The notes under the pieces were generated by a model, which had not been told where the DNA came from, made no database searches, and saw nothing but the letters and a program-made list of their open reading frames with translations. The position numbers and the translations under genes are program-made. From contig CAKZLV010000042.1 in the NCBI GenBank assembly GCA_937127285.1, positions 1 to 33,494 on the forward strand: a stretch of DNA of 33,494 nucleotides. Direction: 5' to 3'. This DNA is from an uncultured Bacteroidota bacterium. GTDB lineage: Bacteria > Bacteroidota > Rhodothermia > Rhodothermales > Salinibacteraceae. Of the stretch, positions 7,111 to 16,393 are shown one piece after another (positions within the stretch are counted from its first letter, which is position 1; every line of letters begins with the position of its first letter).

Positions 7111-7677
7111 ATGGCTCGCCTTCGTCATTACCAGCGTCTGGAGCAGATGTACTCCGCCTCGCCGGCGGCAATGGAGAATCCGTCCGTCGCCGTCAGCTAC
7201 GGCCGGGCAGAACTCCGCGGCGATGCCGCTCCGGACGCGCACCCCCGGCTCGCAGCCGGGATGCCGCACCAGCAGTTGCTCACGGATGTCGCCTCGCTGG
7301 CTGCGGCCTCCATCGAGAAAGAACACGTGGTGAGCGCCGAGCAATTTCAGGTCGAAGTCGTCGACGGCGAGTATCGCGGTCCGCTCGTGGCGAGCGCCGA
7401 GATTCTCTTCGTCCAGCCTCCGCGCTCGGTCGTGCGGGCCGTGCTCCGCAGCCCGGACGGCGAGGTCGTCGCCCACGGAACGGGCGTCTTTCACCCGACC
7501 TCCGTGGATCTTCCGGACGACCTGCCGATTGATCTCGACGAGGTCGACTCGGCCGATGAGGGCGGCGCGTCGCCTTCGAACTCCAGGAGGGAGGAGTCGT
7601 CGGATCGCTCCGCCCCTCGACCGGCTGCCTTCATGCCCGTACATCCCACCCCGTTCGGCCCCCTCTGCTTGAATTAG
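7111..7677 (+). CDS. Hotdog-fold thioesterase, PaaI-like
   Basis: The product is 188 aa from the ATG at 7111; upstream in-frame sequence is not protein-like. Residues about 5-132 follow the PaaI/hotdog layout: a leading helix (RLEQMYSASP), strand VAVSYGRAELRG, the central helix PHQQLLTDVASLAAAS, then strands SAEQFQVEVV, GPLVASAEILF, SVVRAVLRSPDGEVVAHGTGVF. Hotdog thioesterases cleave acyl-CoA thioesters. The usual HGG-type active-site loop before the central helix reads LAAGMPHQQ here, so activity or substrate may differ. The last 55 residues are a polar, acidic then basic tail. A strong hairpin terminator follows the stop by 66 bp. Confidence 0.7.
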   Translation: MARLRHYQRLEQMYSASPAAMENPSVAVSYGRAELRGDAAPDAHPRLAAGMPHQQLLTDVASLAAASIEKEHVVSAEQFQVEVVDGEYRGPLVASAEILFVQPPRSVVRAVLRSPDGEVVAHGTGVFHPTSVDLPDDLPIDLDEVDSADEGGASPSNSRREESSDRSAPRPAAFMPVHPTPFGPLCLN

Positions 7678-7742
7678 CCCCCCGCCCAGATTTTCTGTTC
7701 CCGGCATCCCGGGCGTCGGGCAACCGGGACGGCACCCCTCTT

Positions 7743-7773
7743 CAGGCCGCGAATCCTCGGGATTTGCGGCCTG
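7743..7773 (+). terminator. Hairpin terminator after the thioesterase gene
   Basis: A 14-bp stem (7743-7756 with 7760-7773, one G-U pair) closes on the 3-nt loop TCG. The stem is CAGGCCGCGAATCC and its complement, followed by TTGTGTTT on the plus strand. Position 66 bp after the stop and the T-rich tail fit intrinsic termination. Confidence 0.65.
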
Positions 7774-7919
7774 TTGTGTTTGGAGACGGCCGGGGTCTTC
7801 TGCGGCGCAGGAGCCCTGCGTTTGAACCACGGCTCCGGCCAGACGTTGGCCTGTTCTCTCCGGGGGCATCTCTGTTCACGTCTCTGCTCACGACCGACCG
7901 CTTGCCGCGCCCGTAGTGG

Positions 7920-8858
7920 ATGATTCTCGCCATTGGTTTTCTCGTCGGTGGGCTCGCCGTTCTCAGCCTGGGAGCGGATGCGCTCGTCCGCGGATCGGCA
8001 TCGCTGGCCCGCCGCGTCGGGATTTCTCCGCTGATCATCGGCCTCACGGTCGTGGCGATCGGGACGAGCCTCCCGGAACTGGTCGTGAGCCTCGGGGCCG
8101 CGTTGCAGGAAAGCGGAGACATGGCCCTGGGAAACATCGTGGGCTCCAACATCTCCAACATCGCCCTCATCCTCGGCCTCTCCGCCGTCCTGCGGCCCAT
8201 GAATGTGAAGGCGCAGGTCATTCGTCTCGACGGACCCATTCTCGTCGCGGCCTCGGCCGCCCTCATGGCGATGCTGATCGACGGTCGCCTCGACCGCGTC
8301 GACGGCGTCCTTCTCGTCGTCGGACTGCTGGCGTATTTGGCCGTGTCCATTCGCTTCGCCCGCCGGGAGCCGCCGGCGGTGGTGGAGGAATACGACGACG
8401 GAATGCCGCAGCAGCACGCTCTCTGGACGGACGCCCTGTACGTTGCGCTGGGTCTCGCCGGATTGGTCGGCGGGGCGCACTTTCTGGTGGAAGGGGCCGT
8501 GGCCATCGCCGCGTCCTTCGGCGTGAGCGAGGTGATCGTAGGCCTGACGATCGTCGCCGTGGGAACGAGCCTCCCCGAACTTGCCACCTCCCTGGCGGCG
8601 GCGCGGCGGGGGGAGGGAGACATCGCCGTCGGCAATGCCGTCGGCTCGTCCATCTTCAACATCCTCGGGATTCTGGGGGCAACCGTCATCGTGCACCCGC
8701 TCTCGACCGGTAGTCTGTCTGTGATTGACGGCATCGTGATGACCGGCCTGGCCGTCGCGGTCCTCCCCATGATGCGGACGCAGTTTACCCTCAGTCGCCG
8801 CGAGGGGGCCATCCTCTTGTCCTGCTACGCGGCGTATCTCGGCTCGCTTGTCCTGTAG
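7920..8858 (+). CDS. yrbG: Calcium/sodium antiporter (CaCA family, YrbG-like)
   Basis: The product is 312 aa, normal family length, with ten hydrophobic segments in two inverted halves. Both alpha repeats are intact: GTSLPE at 48-53 with GNIVGSNISN (71-80), and GTSLPE at 215-220 with GNAVGSSIFN (238-247). The acidic residues of the GTSLPE motifs bind the cation. A short acidic loop (EEYDDG) separates the halves. It exchanges Na+ or H+ for Ca2+ across the inner membrane; for a halophile it would help ion homeostasis. It is a single gene with its own promoter region (7774-7919). Confidence 0.92.
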   Translation: MILAIGFLVGGLAVLSLGADALVRGSASLARRVGISPLIIGLTVVAIGTSLPELVVSLGAALQESGDMALGNIVGSNISNIALILGLSAVLRPMNVKAQVIRLDGPILVAASAALMAMLIDGRLDRVDGVLLVVGLLAYLAVSIRFARREPPAVVEEYDDGMPQQHALWTDALYVALGLAGLVGGAHFLVEGAVAIAASFGVSEVIVGLTIVAVGTSLPELATSLAAARRGEGDIAVGNAVGSSIFNILGILGATVIVHPLSTGSLSVIDGIVMTGLAVAVLPMMRTQFTLSRREGAILLSCYAAYLGSLVL

Positions 8859-8892
8859 ATTGGGCGTCCGGCCTGTAGATTTGCCGTCCGGC
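8852..8892. repeat. 20-nt direct repeat, 2 copies
   Basis: CCTGTAGATTGGGCGTCCGG at 8852 and a close copy at 8872. The first copy contains the antiporter's last codon and stop, so the duplication began at the end of the gene. Confidence 0.65.
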
Positions 8893-8938
8893 CAGGCCGT
8901 CGAGATGGAGGTCACGGGTCAGGGGCACGAAGCGGCGG

Positions 8939-9127
8939 ATGCCGTCCCGCGTCGAACATCGGGTGGGGCGGCCCAGCACGACGCCCGACGAGCGCATCGA
9001 CCTGCTCCGCGGCGTCATCCCCACGTACGGCGACGGCCGGAGCCTCGTCCAGGTGGGATTCCCGCGGCCCGAGGCACCGGCGAAGAACGGTCGCTGCCGC
9101 GGGGGCCGTAACCCTTCCCGCCGGTGA
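8939..9127 (+). CDS. Small ORF with coding-like base composition, function unknown
   Basis: The predicted product is 62 aa. I do not recognise it. By hand count about 89% of third codon positions are G/C, against about 74% at first and 61% at second positions, the order expected for real genes in such a genome. It has no membrane segment and a basic C-terminus. It could be a small protein or the remnant of a larger gene. It lies in the 688-bp gap between the antiporter and the groEL stop. Confidence 0.3.
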   Translation: MPSRVEHRVGRPSTTPDERIDLLRGVIPTYGDGRSLVQVGFPRPEAPAKNGRCRGGRNPSRR

Positions 9128-9175
9128 ATCGTCGTGTGAGCACCCGGCCTCTCCTCACCACCGACGTCTTCCGGT

Positions 9176-9364
9176 ATGCTCACAGCCTTCCTCTGTGCCG
9201 TTCTGCTCGTCGCGACGACCGCGGCGTCGCGCCTTCTCGTCTCGCTCGTTTCCGGGCCCTCCAGTCGCGAAGAACACCGCCGCGAGCGGGTGCTGCGCCC
9301 GAGACCCCGTCGCCGGGTCAAGATCGGCGGTTCCGAGCGCGAGGAGCGATCCACCCCGGCCTGA
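9176..9364 (+). CDS. Small single-pass membrane protein candidate
   Basis: The predicted product is 62 aa. Residues 2-27 are hydrophobic (LTAFLCAVLLVATTAA then LLVSLV), followed by a strongly basic, disordered tail. Third-position G/C is about 81%, higher than first and second positions, which supports coding. It starts 48 bp after the preceding small ORF. No family recognised. It converges on groEL. Confidence 0.4.
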   Translation: MLTAFLCAVLLVATTAASRLLVSLVSGPSSREEHRRERVLRPRPRRRVKIGGSEREERSTPA

Positions 9365-9452
9365 GAACCGGTCGAGATCGGGGGGGCGGGCCCGGTACAT
9401 CGCCCGGAGGGTTCCCCGTTCGGGCCCGCATCCCCCAACGGGCCCACGTCAC

Positions 9453-9489
9453 AAAAAAGCGGCGGGCGTCCGAAGACGTCCCGCCGCTT
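9453..9489 (-). terminator. groEL intrinsic terminator with UUCG loop
   Basis: On the minus strand, AAGCGGCGGG, a bulged A and CGTC pair with GACG and CCCGCCGCTT around the very stable tetraloop TTCG, closed by a C-G pair. A run of six T (plus-strand A 9453-9458) follows. It ends about 60-95 bp after the groEL stop, as expected of a strong Rho-independent terminator. Confidence 0.9.
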
Positions 9490-9546
9490 GTGCTTGACCG
9501 GGAGGAGGGAGCCCCGCGGGGCCGGTTCCTCTCTGGGTCGAGGGGG

Positions 9547-11196
<1,650 letters not shown>

Positions 11197-11295
11197 TCAA
11201 TGGGTGGGGGGTGGAAATGCGTAGAAACAAACGGTTGCGATCGAGGTGGCGCCGGCGAGGCCGCGCCGGGTTCTGCCCGGGCGGCCATCGGCCCG

Positions 11296-11589
11296 CTACG
11301 CCTCTTCGATCCGGCCGAAGAGGTCGTCCTCGTGCAGGATCAAGACGTCCTCCCCGTTCATGGTAATCTCCGTCCCTGCGTACGGGCCGTAGAGGACGGC
11401 ATCGCCCTCGCGAACGGACATCTCGATCCGAGACCCGTTTTCGATGCGTCCGGGGCCGACGGCAATCACGGTGCCCCGCTGCGGCTTCTCCTGGGCCGAG
11501 TCGGGAATAATGAGACCGCTCTCGGTGGTCTCGTCCACCGGGTCGGGCCGGACGGCCACGCGGTCGGAGAGGGGGGTAAAGTGCGCCAT
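11296..11589 (-). CDS. groES: Co-chaperonin GroES (Hsp10)
   Basis: The product is 97 aa from the ATG at 11589 (MAHFTPLSDRVAVRPDP), the family's usual length; the longer open frame upstream is not protein-like. It shows the mobile-loop region ETTESGLIIPDSAQEKPQRG (residues 19-38), which contacts GroEL, and the beta-barrel end GEDVLILHEDDLFGRI. It is first in the groES-groEL operon. I looked for the CIRCE element (TTAGCACTC-N9-GAGTGCTAA) in the 360 bp upstream and did not find it. Confidence 0.97.
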   Translation of the reverse strand: MAHFTPLSDRVAVRPDPVDETTESGLIIPDSAQEKPQRGTVIAVGPGRIENGSRIEMSVREGDAVLYGPYAGTEITMNGEDVLILHEDDLFGRIEEA

Positions 11590-11951
11590 CGCTCGTGGGT
11601 CAATGTCTGAATGAGTGGGCTGTGGACACCCCGGGACGTGCCGGTGACGGACAGGCCGGTGACGGGCGCCCCCCGGGTTCTGTTCGCCCCGACAGCAAAG
11701 GACGAACCACCCGAAACGATGGGTTCTTATCTCCTTCAAAACTTCACACAAAGGCGGGAAAGAGAGCCTGAGGAGGAGCGGGGTCGGACAATTCGGCACG
11801 GAAGAGCTCCGCGAGGCGGCAGATCGGCAGGGGGGCCGCCACGGCGGCAGACGTCACCAAGCCCCGCAGTCAAGGTGGCAGGCCGTTCCTGCCGCCCCGG
11901 ACCCGGATCGGGAAGAGCCCGGATCGGGAAGAGCCCGGAGGCGCGGTCCGG
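11590..11951. other. groES upstream region with short repeats
   Basis: This 362-bp gap separates groES from the next minus-strand gene upstream and should hold the heat-shock promoter; I could not identify it with confidence. It contains two tandem repeats: a 15-nt unit around 11640-11665 (CCGGTGACGG at 11641 and 11656) and a 16-nt unit CCCGGATCGGGAAGAG at 11902 and 11918 with a partial third copy. Confidence 0.5.
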
Positions 11952-12293
11952 TCACTCGGCTTCACGAGGAGGCGGGGAGTTCTCGTAGACGTCGAAGACG
12001 GTGCTCTCATCCGGAAACTGGACGACGAGGACGACTTGCGTTTCCGGGTCGTACGTTTCCACGAAATGGTGCAGCATCGAGAACGGACCAGACTGGGCGG
12101 CCTCGGTGTCGGTAAAGGTGAGGTATCGCAGCGGCGCGCGTTCGCTTCCATTGCCCGCCTTCTCCTGCACCGGATACACCACCGCTCCGCGACCGCGCTC
12201 CCCGTACATGCGCCAGGCATGCTTGGCCAGGGTAGGCCACCGAGAACGGGCAAAGTCGTCGATAAAGGCTTCTCGATCGAAGGCGTCACTCAT
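11952..12293 (-). CDS. Small acidic cytoplasmic protein of unknown function
   Basis: The product is 113 aa from the ATG at 12293 (MSDAFDREAFIDDFARSRW). I do not recognise the family. An N-terminal helix is followed by strands (RGAVVYPVQ, LRYLTFTD, TQVVLVVQF, STVFDVYEN) like a small alpha/beta domain. No signal, membrane or metal motifs. The frame stays open upstream to 12530, but that part is made largely of a 12-nt repeat, so I use the shorter start. Confidence 0.6.
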   Translation of the reverse strand: MSDAFDREAFIDDFARSRWPTLAKHAWRMYGERGRGAVVYPVQEKAGNGSERAPLRYLTFTDTEAAQSGPFSMLHHFVETYDPETQVVLVVQFPDESTVFDVYENSPPPREAE

Positions 12294-12359
12294 ATCGGAG
12301 AATCGGTACGGCAAAAAATCGGGCGGATGAACGGAGGCGGCCCCGGTCGGCGTAATCAG

Positions 12360-12443
12360 ATCATCCGCGAGATCGTCTACGCAATCGTCTCTGCAATCGT
12401 CTACGCAACCGTCTCCGGGATCGTTTGTGCGGCCGTCGGCGAG
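12360..12443. repeat. 12-nt tandem array, 7 units
   Basis: Seven consecutive 12-nt units start at 12360, 12372, 12384, 12396, 12408, 12420 and 12432. The core is ATCGTCTACGCA; the outer units diverge. Because 12 is a multiple of 3 it stays open in several frames: it reads Cys-Val-Asp-Asp-like on the minus strand and Ile-Val-Tyr-Ala-like on the plus strand. It lies in the divergent gap 12294-12964. Confidence 0.85.
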
Positions 12444-12964
12444 GACGCCTGCGCGCCCTCGCATCTCTCCGGGCACGCGGAGTGGCGTCTCCACGTCCAG
12501 CACGAACCGTTCGCGCCCCTGAAATCTCACTCAAACGCCGTTCCGCATTCAACGGAGGGACGGCTGAACCGTAAGGGGGAATAGATGTCGGAACAGTGTA
12601 ATTTTTCTTCCCAACCGCACCTTTTGGCAAACCGCGCCCTGGCCGGAACCGCGTCTTCCCTCCAATCCGGGCGACGCCTGCTGCACCGGGACGCTGCATG
12701 CCGCGCCCGGCCCCTGACAGCCGCCCGCCTACGTACCGCCTGCTGCCTACGTACCGCCTGCTGCCTGCTCTCGTAACGCCCGCCGCCCGCGCCGAACAAA
12801 CGTGCCTCCGGGGCCCGACGGCCGGTGCCGGTCTCTCGGCGAACCCGGATCCATTCGCATCCCGCCGGCCCCCGATCCGAAGCCTTCCGGTCGTGGGGGA
12901 AGCATTGTTCCGCGTCGACCGTACACGTGCCGGGTTCCCGTTCGCTGCCTCTTGCCCTGACGCC
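12444..12964. other. Rest of divergent gap, with an 18-nt tandem repeat
   Basis: No gene is supported here. CTACGTACCGCCTGCTGC occurs twice in tandem at 12729-12764. Open frames that cross the region give Arg/Ala/Cys-rich translations with no domain. It must contain the promoter of the beta-barrel gene starting at 12965. Confidence 0.5.
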
Positions 12965-14389
12965 ATGCTCCCGATGCGTATGCGCTCTGCGCCGGCTGCC
13001 ATTCTGGTTCTTTTGCTGACTGCCGTACCGGCAGTGGCCGGTCCGGGTAACGGGGGAGAAGAGGGGCACTGGATTCAAGCGCTGGAGGCGGGCCCTCGGG
13101 GCGACGCAACCCCGGCTGCCTCCCGGCGGGCGGGACGGCAAGCGGCCGACGAACCGACGGAGGGGGACGCGCGGGCGGACTCGTCCCGCCATCCGAACGA
13201 TGTGCCGTACCGCACCGATCGGAGTCTCGCCTATCACGTGCTTGCCTTCCCGTCCTACGTGATCGACGCCGTAACGTATCCGCTCGGGGTGACGGTGCGC
13301 TATCTGGAAACCAACTTCCCGTCGCTGTTTCGGCCGAAGCCGGTCGTGCGGGGCGTGCGCCCCTTGATCGAACTGGGCGGCCCCAACGGCGTGCAGGGCG
13401 GCCTGGCTCTGTTTCATCACGACCTGTGGGGGGCCGGTCACGACGTCCGTGCGTCCGGCGAAGTGGCCGCCCGCGAGTCCTGGGAAGTCGAGATGCAGTA
13501 TGCGGTGCCGTCGCCGCTCGGGTGGGCCACCACGCTGCAGTTTTTCGGCGAATATGCCGTCAATGACGAGCGGCGTTTCTTCGTGGGCGGAAACAACGCG
13601 GACGAGGACGCAGACGAGGCGCAGTTCTACGGCCGCCGCCTCGACGTGCGGACCCTGCTTGCGTACGATCTCGGCGAGCGCTGGGGCGGGGAGACGCAGG
13701 TTCGCTACCAGCACGTGCGAACCCGTCCCTCCGAAGAAGACCCGGAGCGGGGCGAGCGAATTGTGGGGCAGCCCGGCCTCGGCGTCACCGACTTCGTGAG
13801 CGTGAGCACCGAAGCGATCTGGGACGGCACCCGGCCCTACCAGCGTCGCCAGACGCATCGCCGGGTGGGAGGGACGGTGCTGCTCGGCCGTCTCGGCTAC
13901 ACGCACGACCTGGCGAGCGATCGATTCCGCTACGCAACGGTGGTCGGCGAGGTGCAGCAGTACGTGCCGCTTCCGTTTCTGCCGCCGGGCCGCCGCCTTG
14001 CCCTGCGGGCGCGCATCGAAAAAAACGAACCGCTTCTGGGGGGGCAGGCGGTGCCGTTTTACGACCTGCGCGGTCTGGGCGGACAGGAAAGCCTGCGCGG
14101 CTTCCGGTTCGACCGGTTCGTCGACGACGGCCTGCTGCTGCTCAACGCCGAGTACCGGTATCCCATCTGGGATTCGTTCGATGCCGTGCTCTTCGTCGAC
14201 AGCGGACAGGCCTTCACCCGCGTCGGCGACATCGCGGCCGACCGCTTCCGGTGGAGCTACGGCGGGGGCGTTCACCTGCTCAGCGGGCGCAAACTCGGGG
14301 CCCGCTTCGAGGTGGCCCGCAGCGTCGACGGCGTGCGCGTGCTGCTCACCGTCACCCCCACATTCGGCTCCCGCCCGGTTGGCGACTGA
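12965..14389 (+). CDS. Outer-membrane beta-barrel protein, Omp85/D15 (BamA/TamA-like) type
   Basis: The product is 474 aa from the ATG at 12965, where a signal peptide begins (basic start, AAILVLLLTAVPAVA, cleavage near residue 25). A disordered acidic stretch (about 27-70) comes next. The rest alternates amphipathic strands typical of an outer-membrane barrel. The Omp85 hallmark RGF in loop 6 is at 378-380 within GQESLRGFRF, followed by LLLLNAEYRYPIWDSFDAVLF, normal for the D15 domain's last strands. POTRA domains are not visible and the soluble part is too short for several, so this is a short Omp85 relative, not BamA itself. Omp85 proteins insert or secrete proteins or lipids across the outer membrane. 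It is followed, 100 bp later, by a kinase-like lipoprotein gene. Confidence 0.85.
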   Translation: MLPMRMRSAPAAILVLLLTAVPAVAGPGNGGEEGHWIQALEAGPRGDATPAASRRAGRQAADEPTEGDARADSSRHPNDVPYRTDRSLAYHVLAFPSYVIDAVTYPLGVTVRYLETNFPSLFRPKPVVRGVRPLIELGGPNGVQGGLALFHHDLWGAGHDVRASGEVAARESWEVEMQYAVPSPLGWATTLQFFGEYAVNDERRFFVGGNNADEDADEAQFYGRRLDVRTLLAYDLGERWGGETQVRYQHVRTRPSEEDPERGERIVGQPGLGVTDFVSVSTEAIWDGTRPYQRRQTHRRVGGTVLLGRLGYTHDLASDRFRYATVVGEVQQYVPLPFLPPGRRLALRARIEKNEPLLGGQAVPFYDLRGLGGQESLRGFRFDRFVDDGLLLLNAEYRYPIWDSFDAVLFVDSGQAFTRVGDIAADRFRWSYGGGVHLLSGRKLGARFEVARSVDGVRVLLTVTPTFGSRPVGD

Positions 14390-14436
14390 TCCGGACGGCG
14401 ACGGGCGCCGGCGCTCCTCCGCATCCGTTCAACGAC

Positions 14437-14478
14437 TCTTTGGCGAACCCTCTTTGGCGAACCCTCTTTGGCGAACCC
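14437..14478. repeat. 14-nt tandem repeat, 3 perfect copies
   Basis: TCTTTGGCGAACCC occurs three times without a mismatch (14437, 14451, 14465), ending 11 bp before the lipoprotein start codon. It occupies the place where a ribosome-binding site would be, so copy number could affect translation of that gene. Confidence 0.9.
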
Positions 14479-14489
14479 GCGGCTTCCCG

Positions 14490-16247
14490 ATGATGCAACG
14501 CATCCTCCTTCTCCTTGCAGCCGGCAGCCTCCTCCTCGGCTGCGGATCCAGCCGCCCCTACACCCTCGGGCCGATCAAGACCGAGGATCCGGATCGCCGG
14601 CCGATCCCCGAACCGGAGGAAACCGCCGAAAACATGTACTGGGACCGGATCAACCTGTCGGTCTTCGAGCAGATCGAAAAGCCGACGAACCTCAACTGGA
14701 CCGGCCGCACCATCGGGCAGTGGCTGGGCGTTGCCGGGCCGGATGAAGCCGACAACGTCAACGTGATGGACGAGCCGCCCAACTCGAGTTGGTACACCCG
14801 GCGTCATTACTACAACGAGATGACGGAGCGCCAACTCGCCATCGGCCCCAACAAGCGCGATACGGTGGGCGTCGCTGCCGGACCGGATACCTCCGGAACC
14901 TGGACCGTCGTCAGCGGCAAGTCGGAGGGTGCCTCCCGGGGCTTCGTGATGAAGGATCCACGGGGAGATACGTACGTGATGAAACTGGACGGCCCGCAGT
15001 ATCCGGGCCTCGCCACCTCGGCGGAGGTCATCTCGACCAAGATCCTCCACGCCGCCGGGTACTACGTGCCGCAAAACACCGTCACGTTCCTCGACCCGGA
15101 CCAGCTTCGGGTCGGCGACGAGGCGACCATCGACCGCGGGACGACGGAGCGGGCGATGACGCGGGCCGACCTGACCCAGCTGCTGGCTCCCTACCCGCGG
15201 ACGGAAGACGGGAAGATACGCATCCTGGCGAGCAAATTCGTTGACGGCAAGCCCCTGGGACCGTTCGACTTCTACGGCACCAAAGATGACAATCCGAACG
15301 ACCGCGTCCGGCACGAGCAGCGGCGGGAACTGCGGGGACTGAGCGTCATCAGCAGCTGGCTGCACGACACGGACCGCCGAGCGGCCAACACGCTGCGGGT
15401 GTACACCGACGGCGGCTACATCCGGCACTACATCTTCGACATGGGGTCGACGCTGGGCGCCAACGCCAGCTCGCCGAAGAAACCCGTCCACGGCCAGGCC
15501 TACATCATCGACCAGCGAAAAATTCCCCGCGCCCTGCTCGGACTCGGGGCCGTCCGCTTCCCCTGGTGGCACTACGACGCATCGCCGCCGTACCCGTCGG
15601 TCGGCTACTACCGCGCCGACGTGTTCGACCCGGGCGAGTGGGTGATGTCGTATCCGAACCCGGCGTTTGAGAAGCGGACCCGGCGCGACGCGTTCTGGGG
15701 CGCAAAAATTGTGATGAGCTTTCGGGACGACGACCTGGCGGCCATCGTCGAAACCGCCCAGATGCCGCGTCCGGAGGCCGAGGCCTACCTGCTCGATGTG
15801 CTTCAGAAGCGGCGCGACAAGGTGGGGCGGTACTGGTTCCGGCGGGTCAACCCGCTCGATCGGTTCGCCGTCGCTGCCGCCCCGGCCGTCGTCGCCGCGC
15901 GGACCGGGGGACGGGCCGCAGACGTCCCGGCGCTCGTCTTCGACGACCTCTCGGTGACCTACGACCTCGTCTCCGGCGACGGAACCGTCTACCACTACAC
16001 CCTCCGGCACGACGGCGACGTGCTGCAGACCGGAAGCACCCGCCAACCCGCCGTTCCGCTTCGCGGCGACGGCTCGGCCCTTGCCGACGTGCTCGATCGG
16101 CGCGGCGCCACGCAACCGGATGACCGCGTGGTGCGCGTGGACCTCCGCACGCACCGGGCCGACGGCCATGTCAGCCGGCCGACGCGTGTGTACCTCGCCT
16201 GGCCCTCTCGCAAACCGCCCCGCGTCGTCGGGATCGAGCGGAAGTAA
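14490..16247 (+). CDS. Lipoprotein with a protein-kinase-like active-site pattern, function unknown
   Basis: The product is 585 aa from the ATG at 14490 (a second Met follows). Signal and lipobox are clear: ILLLLAAGSLLLGC, with lipidated Cys18. No family name recognised, but the residue pattern is that of a kinase fold: Lys165 in DTYVMKLDG (beta-3 lysine), Glu179 in TSAEVISTKIL (helix C), IRILASKFVDG (hinge-like, 243-253), H292-D-T-D295-R-R-A-A-N300 (catalytic D-x4-N, as in HRDxxxxN), and Asp317 in IFDMGS (the DFG position). HipA, CotH and Fam20 kinases show comparable atypical versions. The C-terminal part (about 500-585) is beta-rich. Being a lipoprotein it acts outside the cytoplasm. It sits between an Omp85-type barrel and an ADP/ATP-carrier-like gene on the same strand. 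The gene and its export are firm; kinase activity is inferred. Confidence 0.8.
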   Translation: MMQRILLLLAAGSLLLGCGSSRPYTLGPIKTEDPDRRPIPEPEETAENMYWDRINLSVFEQIEKPTNLNWTGRTIGQWLGVAGPDEADNVNVMDEPPNSSWYTRRHYYNEMTERQLAIGPNKRDTVGVAAGPDTSGTWTVVSGKSEGASRGFVMKDPRGDTYVMKLDGPQYPGLATSAEVISTKILHAAGYYVPQNTVTFLDPDQLRVGDEATIDRGTTERAMTRADLTQLLAPYPRTEDGKIRILASKFVDGKPLGPFDFYGTKDDNPNDRVRHEQRRELRGLSVISSWLHDTDRRAANTLRVYTDGGYIRHYIFDMGSTLGANASSPKKPVHGQAYIIDQRKIPRALLGLGAVRFPWWHYDASPPYPSVGYYRADVFDPGEWVMSYPNPAFEKRTRRDAFWGAKIVMSFRDDDLAAIVETAQMPRPEAEAYLLDVLQKRRDKVGRYWFRRVNPLDRFAVAAAPAVVAARTGGRAADVPALVFDDLSVTYDLVSGDGTVYHYTLRHDGDVLQTGSTRQPAVPLRGDGSALADVLDRRGATQPDDRVVRVDLRTHRADGHVSRPTRVYLAWPSRKPPRVVGIERK

Positions 16248-16274
16248 CGCCCCGGACCGTGGGCATCCCCGCCA

Positions 16275-16334
16275 GGGCAAGATTCCTCGGGGCAAGATTC
16301 CTCGGGGCAAGATCCACCGGGGCAAGATCAAAAC
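16275..16334. repeat. 15-nt tandem repeat, 4 copies
   Basis: GGGCAAGATTCCTCG at 16275 and 16290, with variants at 16305 and 16320. It fills most of the 146-bp gap between the lipoprotein stop and the transporter start. Confidence 0.9.
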
Positions 16335-16393
16335 GCCGCCGCCGCCGTTCATGAAGGGCGAATTAGCGCTCTGCATTGACGGAACCGACCCTC

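Noticed and set aside
11590..11760. CIRCE element or sigma-32 promoter for groES.
   Set aside because: No TTAGCACTC inverted repeat exists. A TTGAA and CCCAT pair near 11719-11739 on the minus strand has spacing about three bases too short for sigma-32.
11952..12530. Longer start for the small acidic protein, adding 79 residues.
   Set aside because: The extra part is mostly a 12-nt DNA repeat plus low-complexity sequence, while MSDAFDREAF at 12293 is a natural start.
12527..14275. Long minus-strand open frame opposite the beta-barrel gene (582 codons).
   Set aside because: It is antisense to a gene with a signal peptide and Omp85 motif; its translation is His/Arg/Pro/Gly-rich without domains. 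High GC keeps such frames open. The same applies to long frames opposite groEL, acnA, the helicase, the lipoprotein and the carrier.
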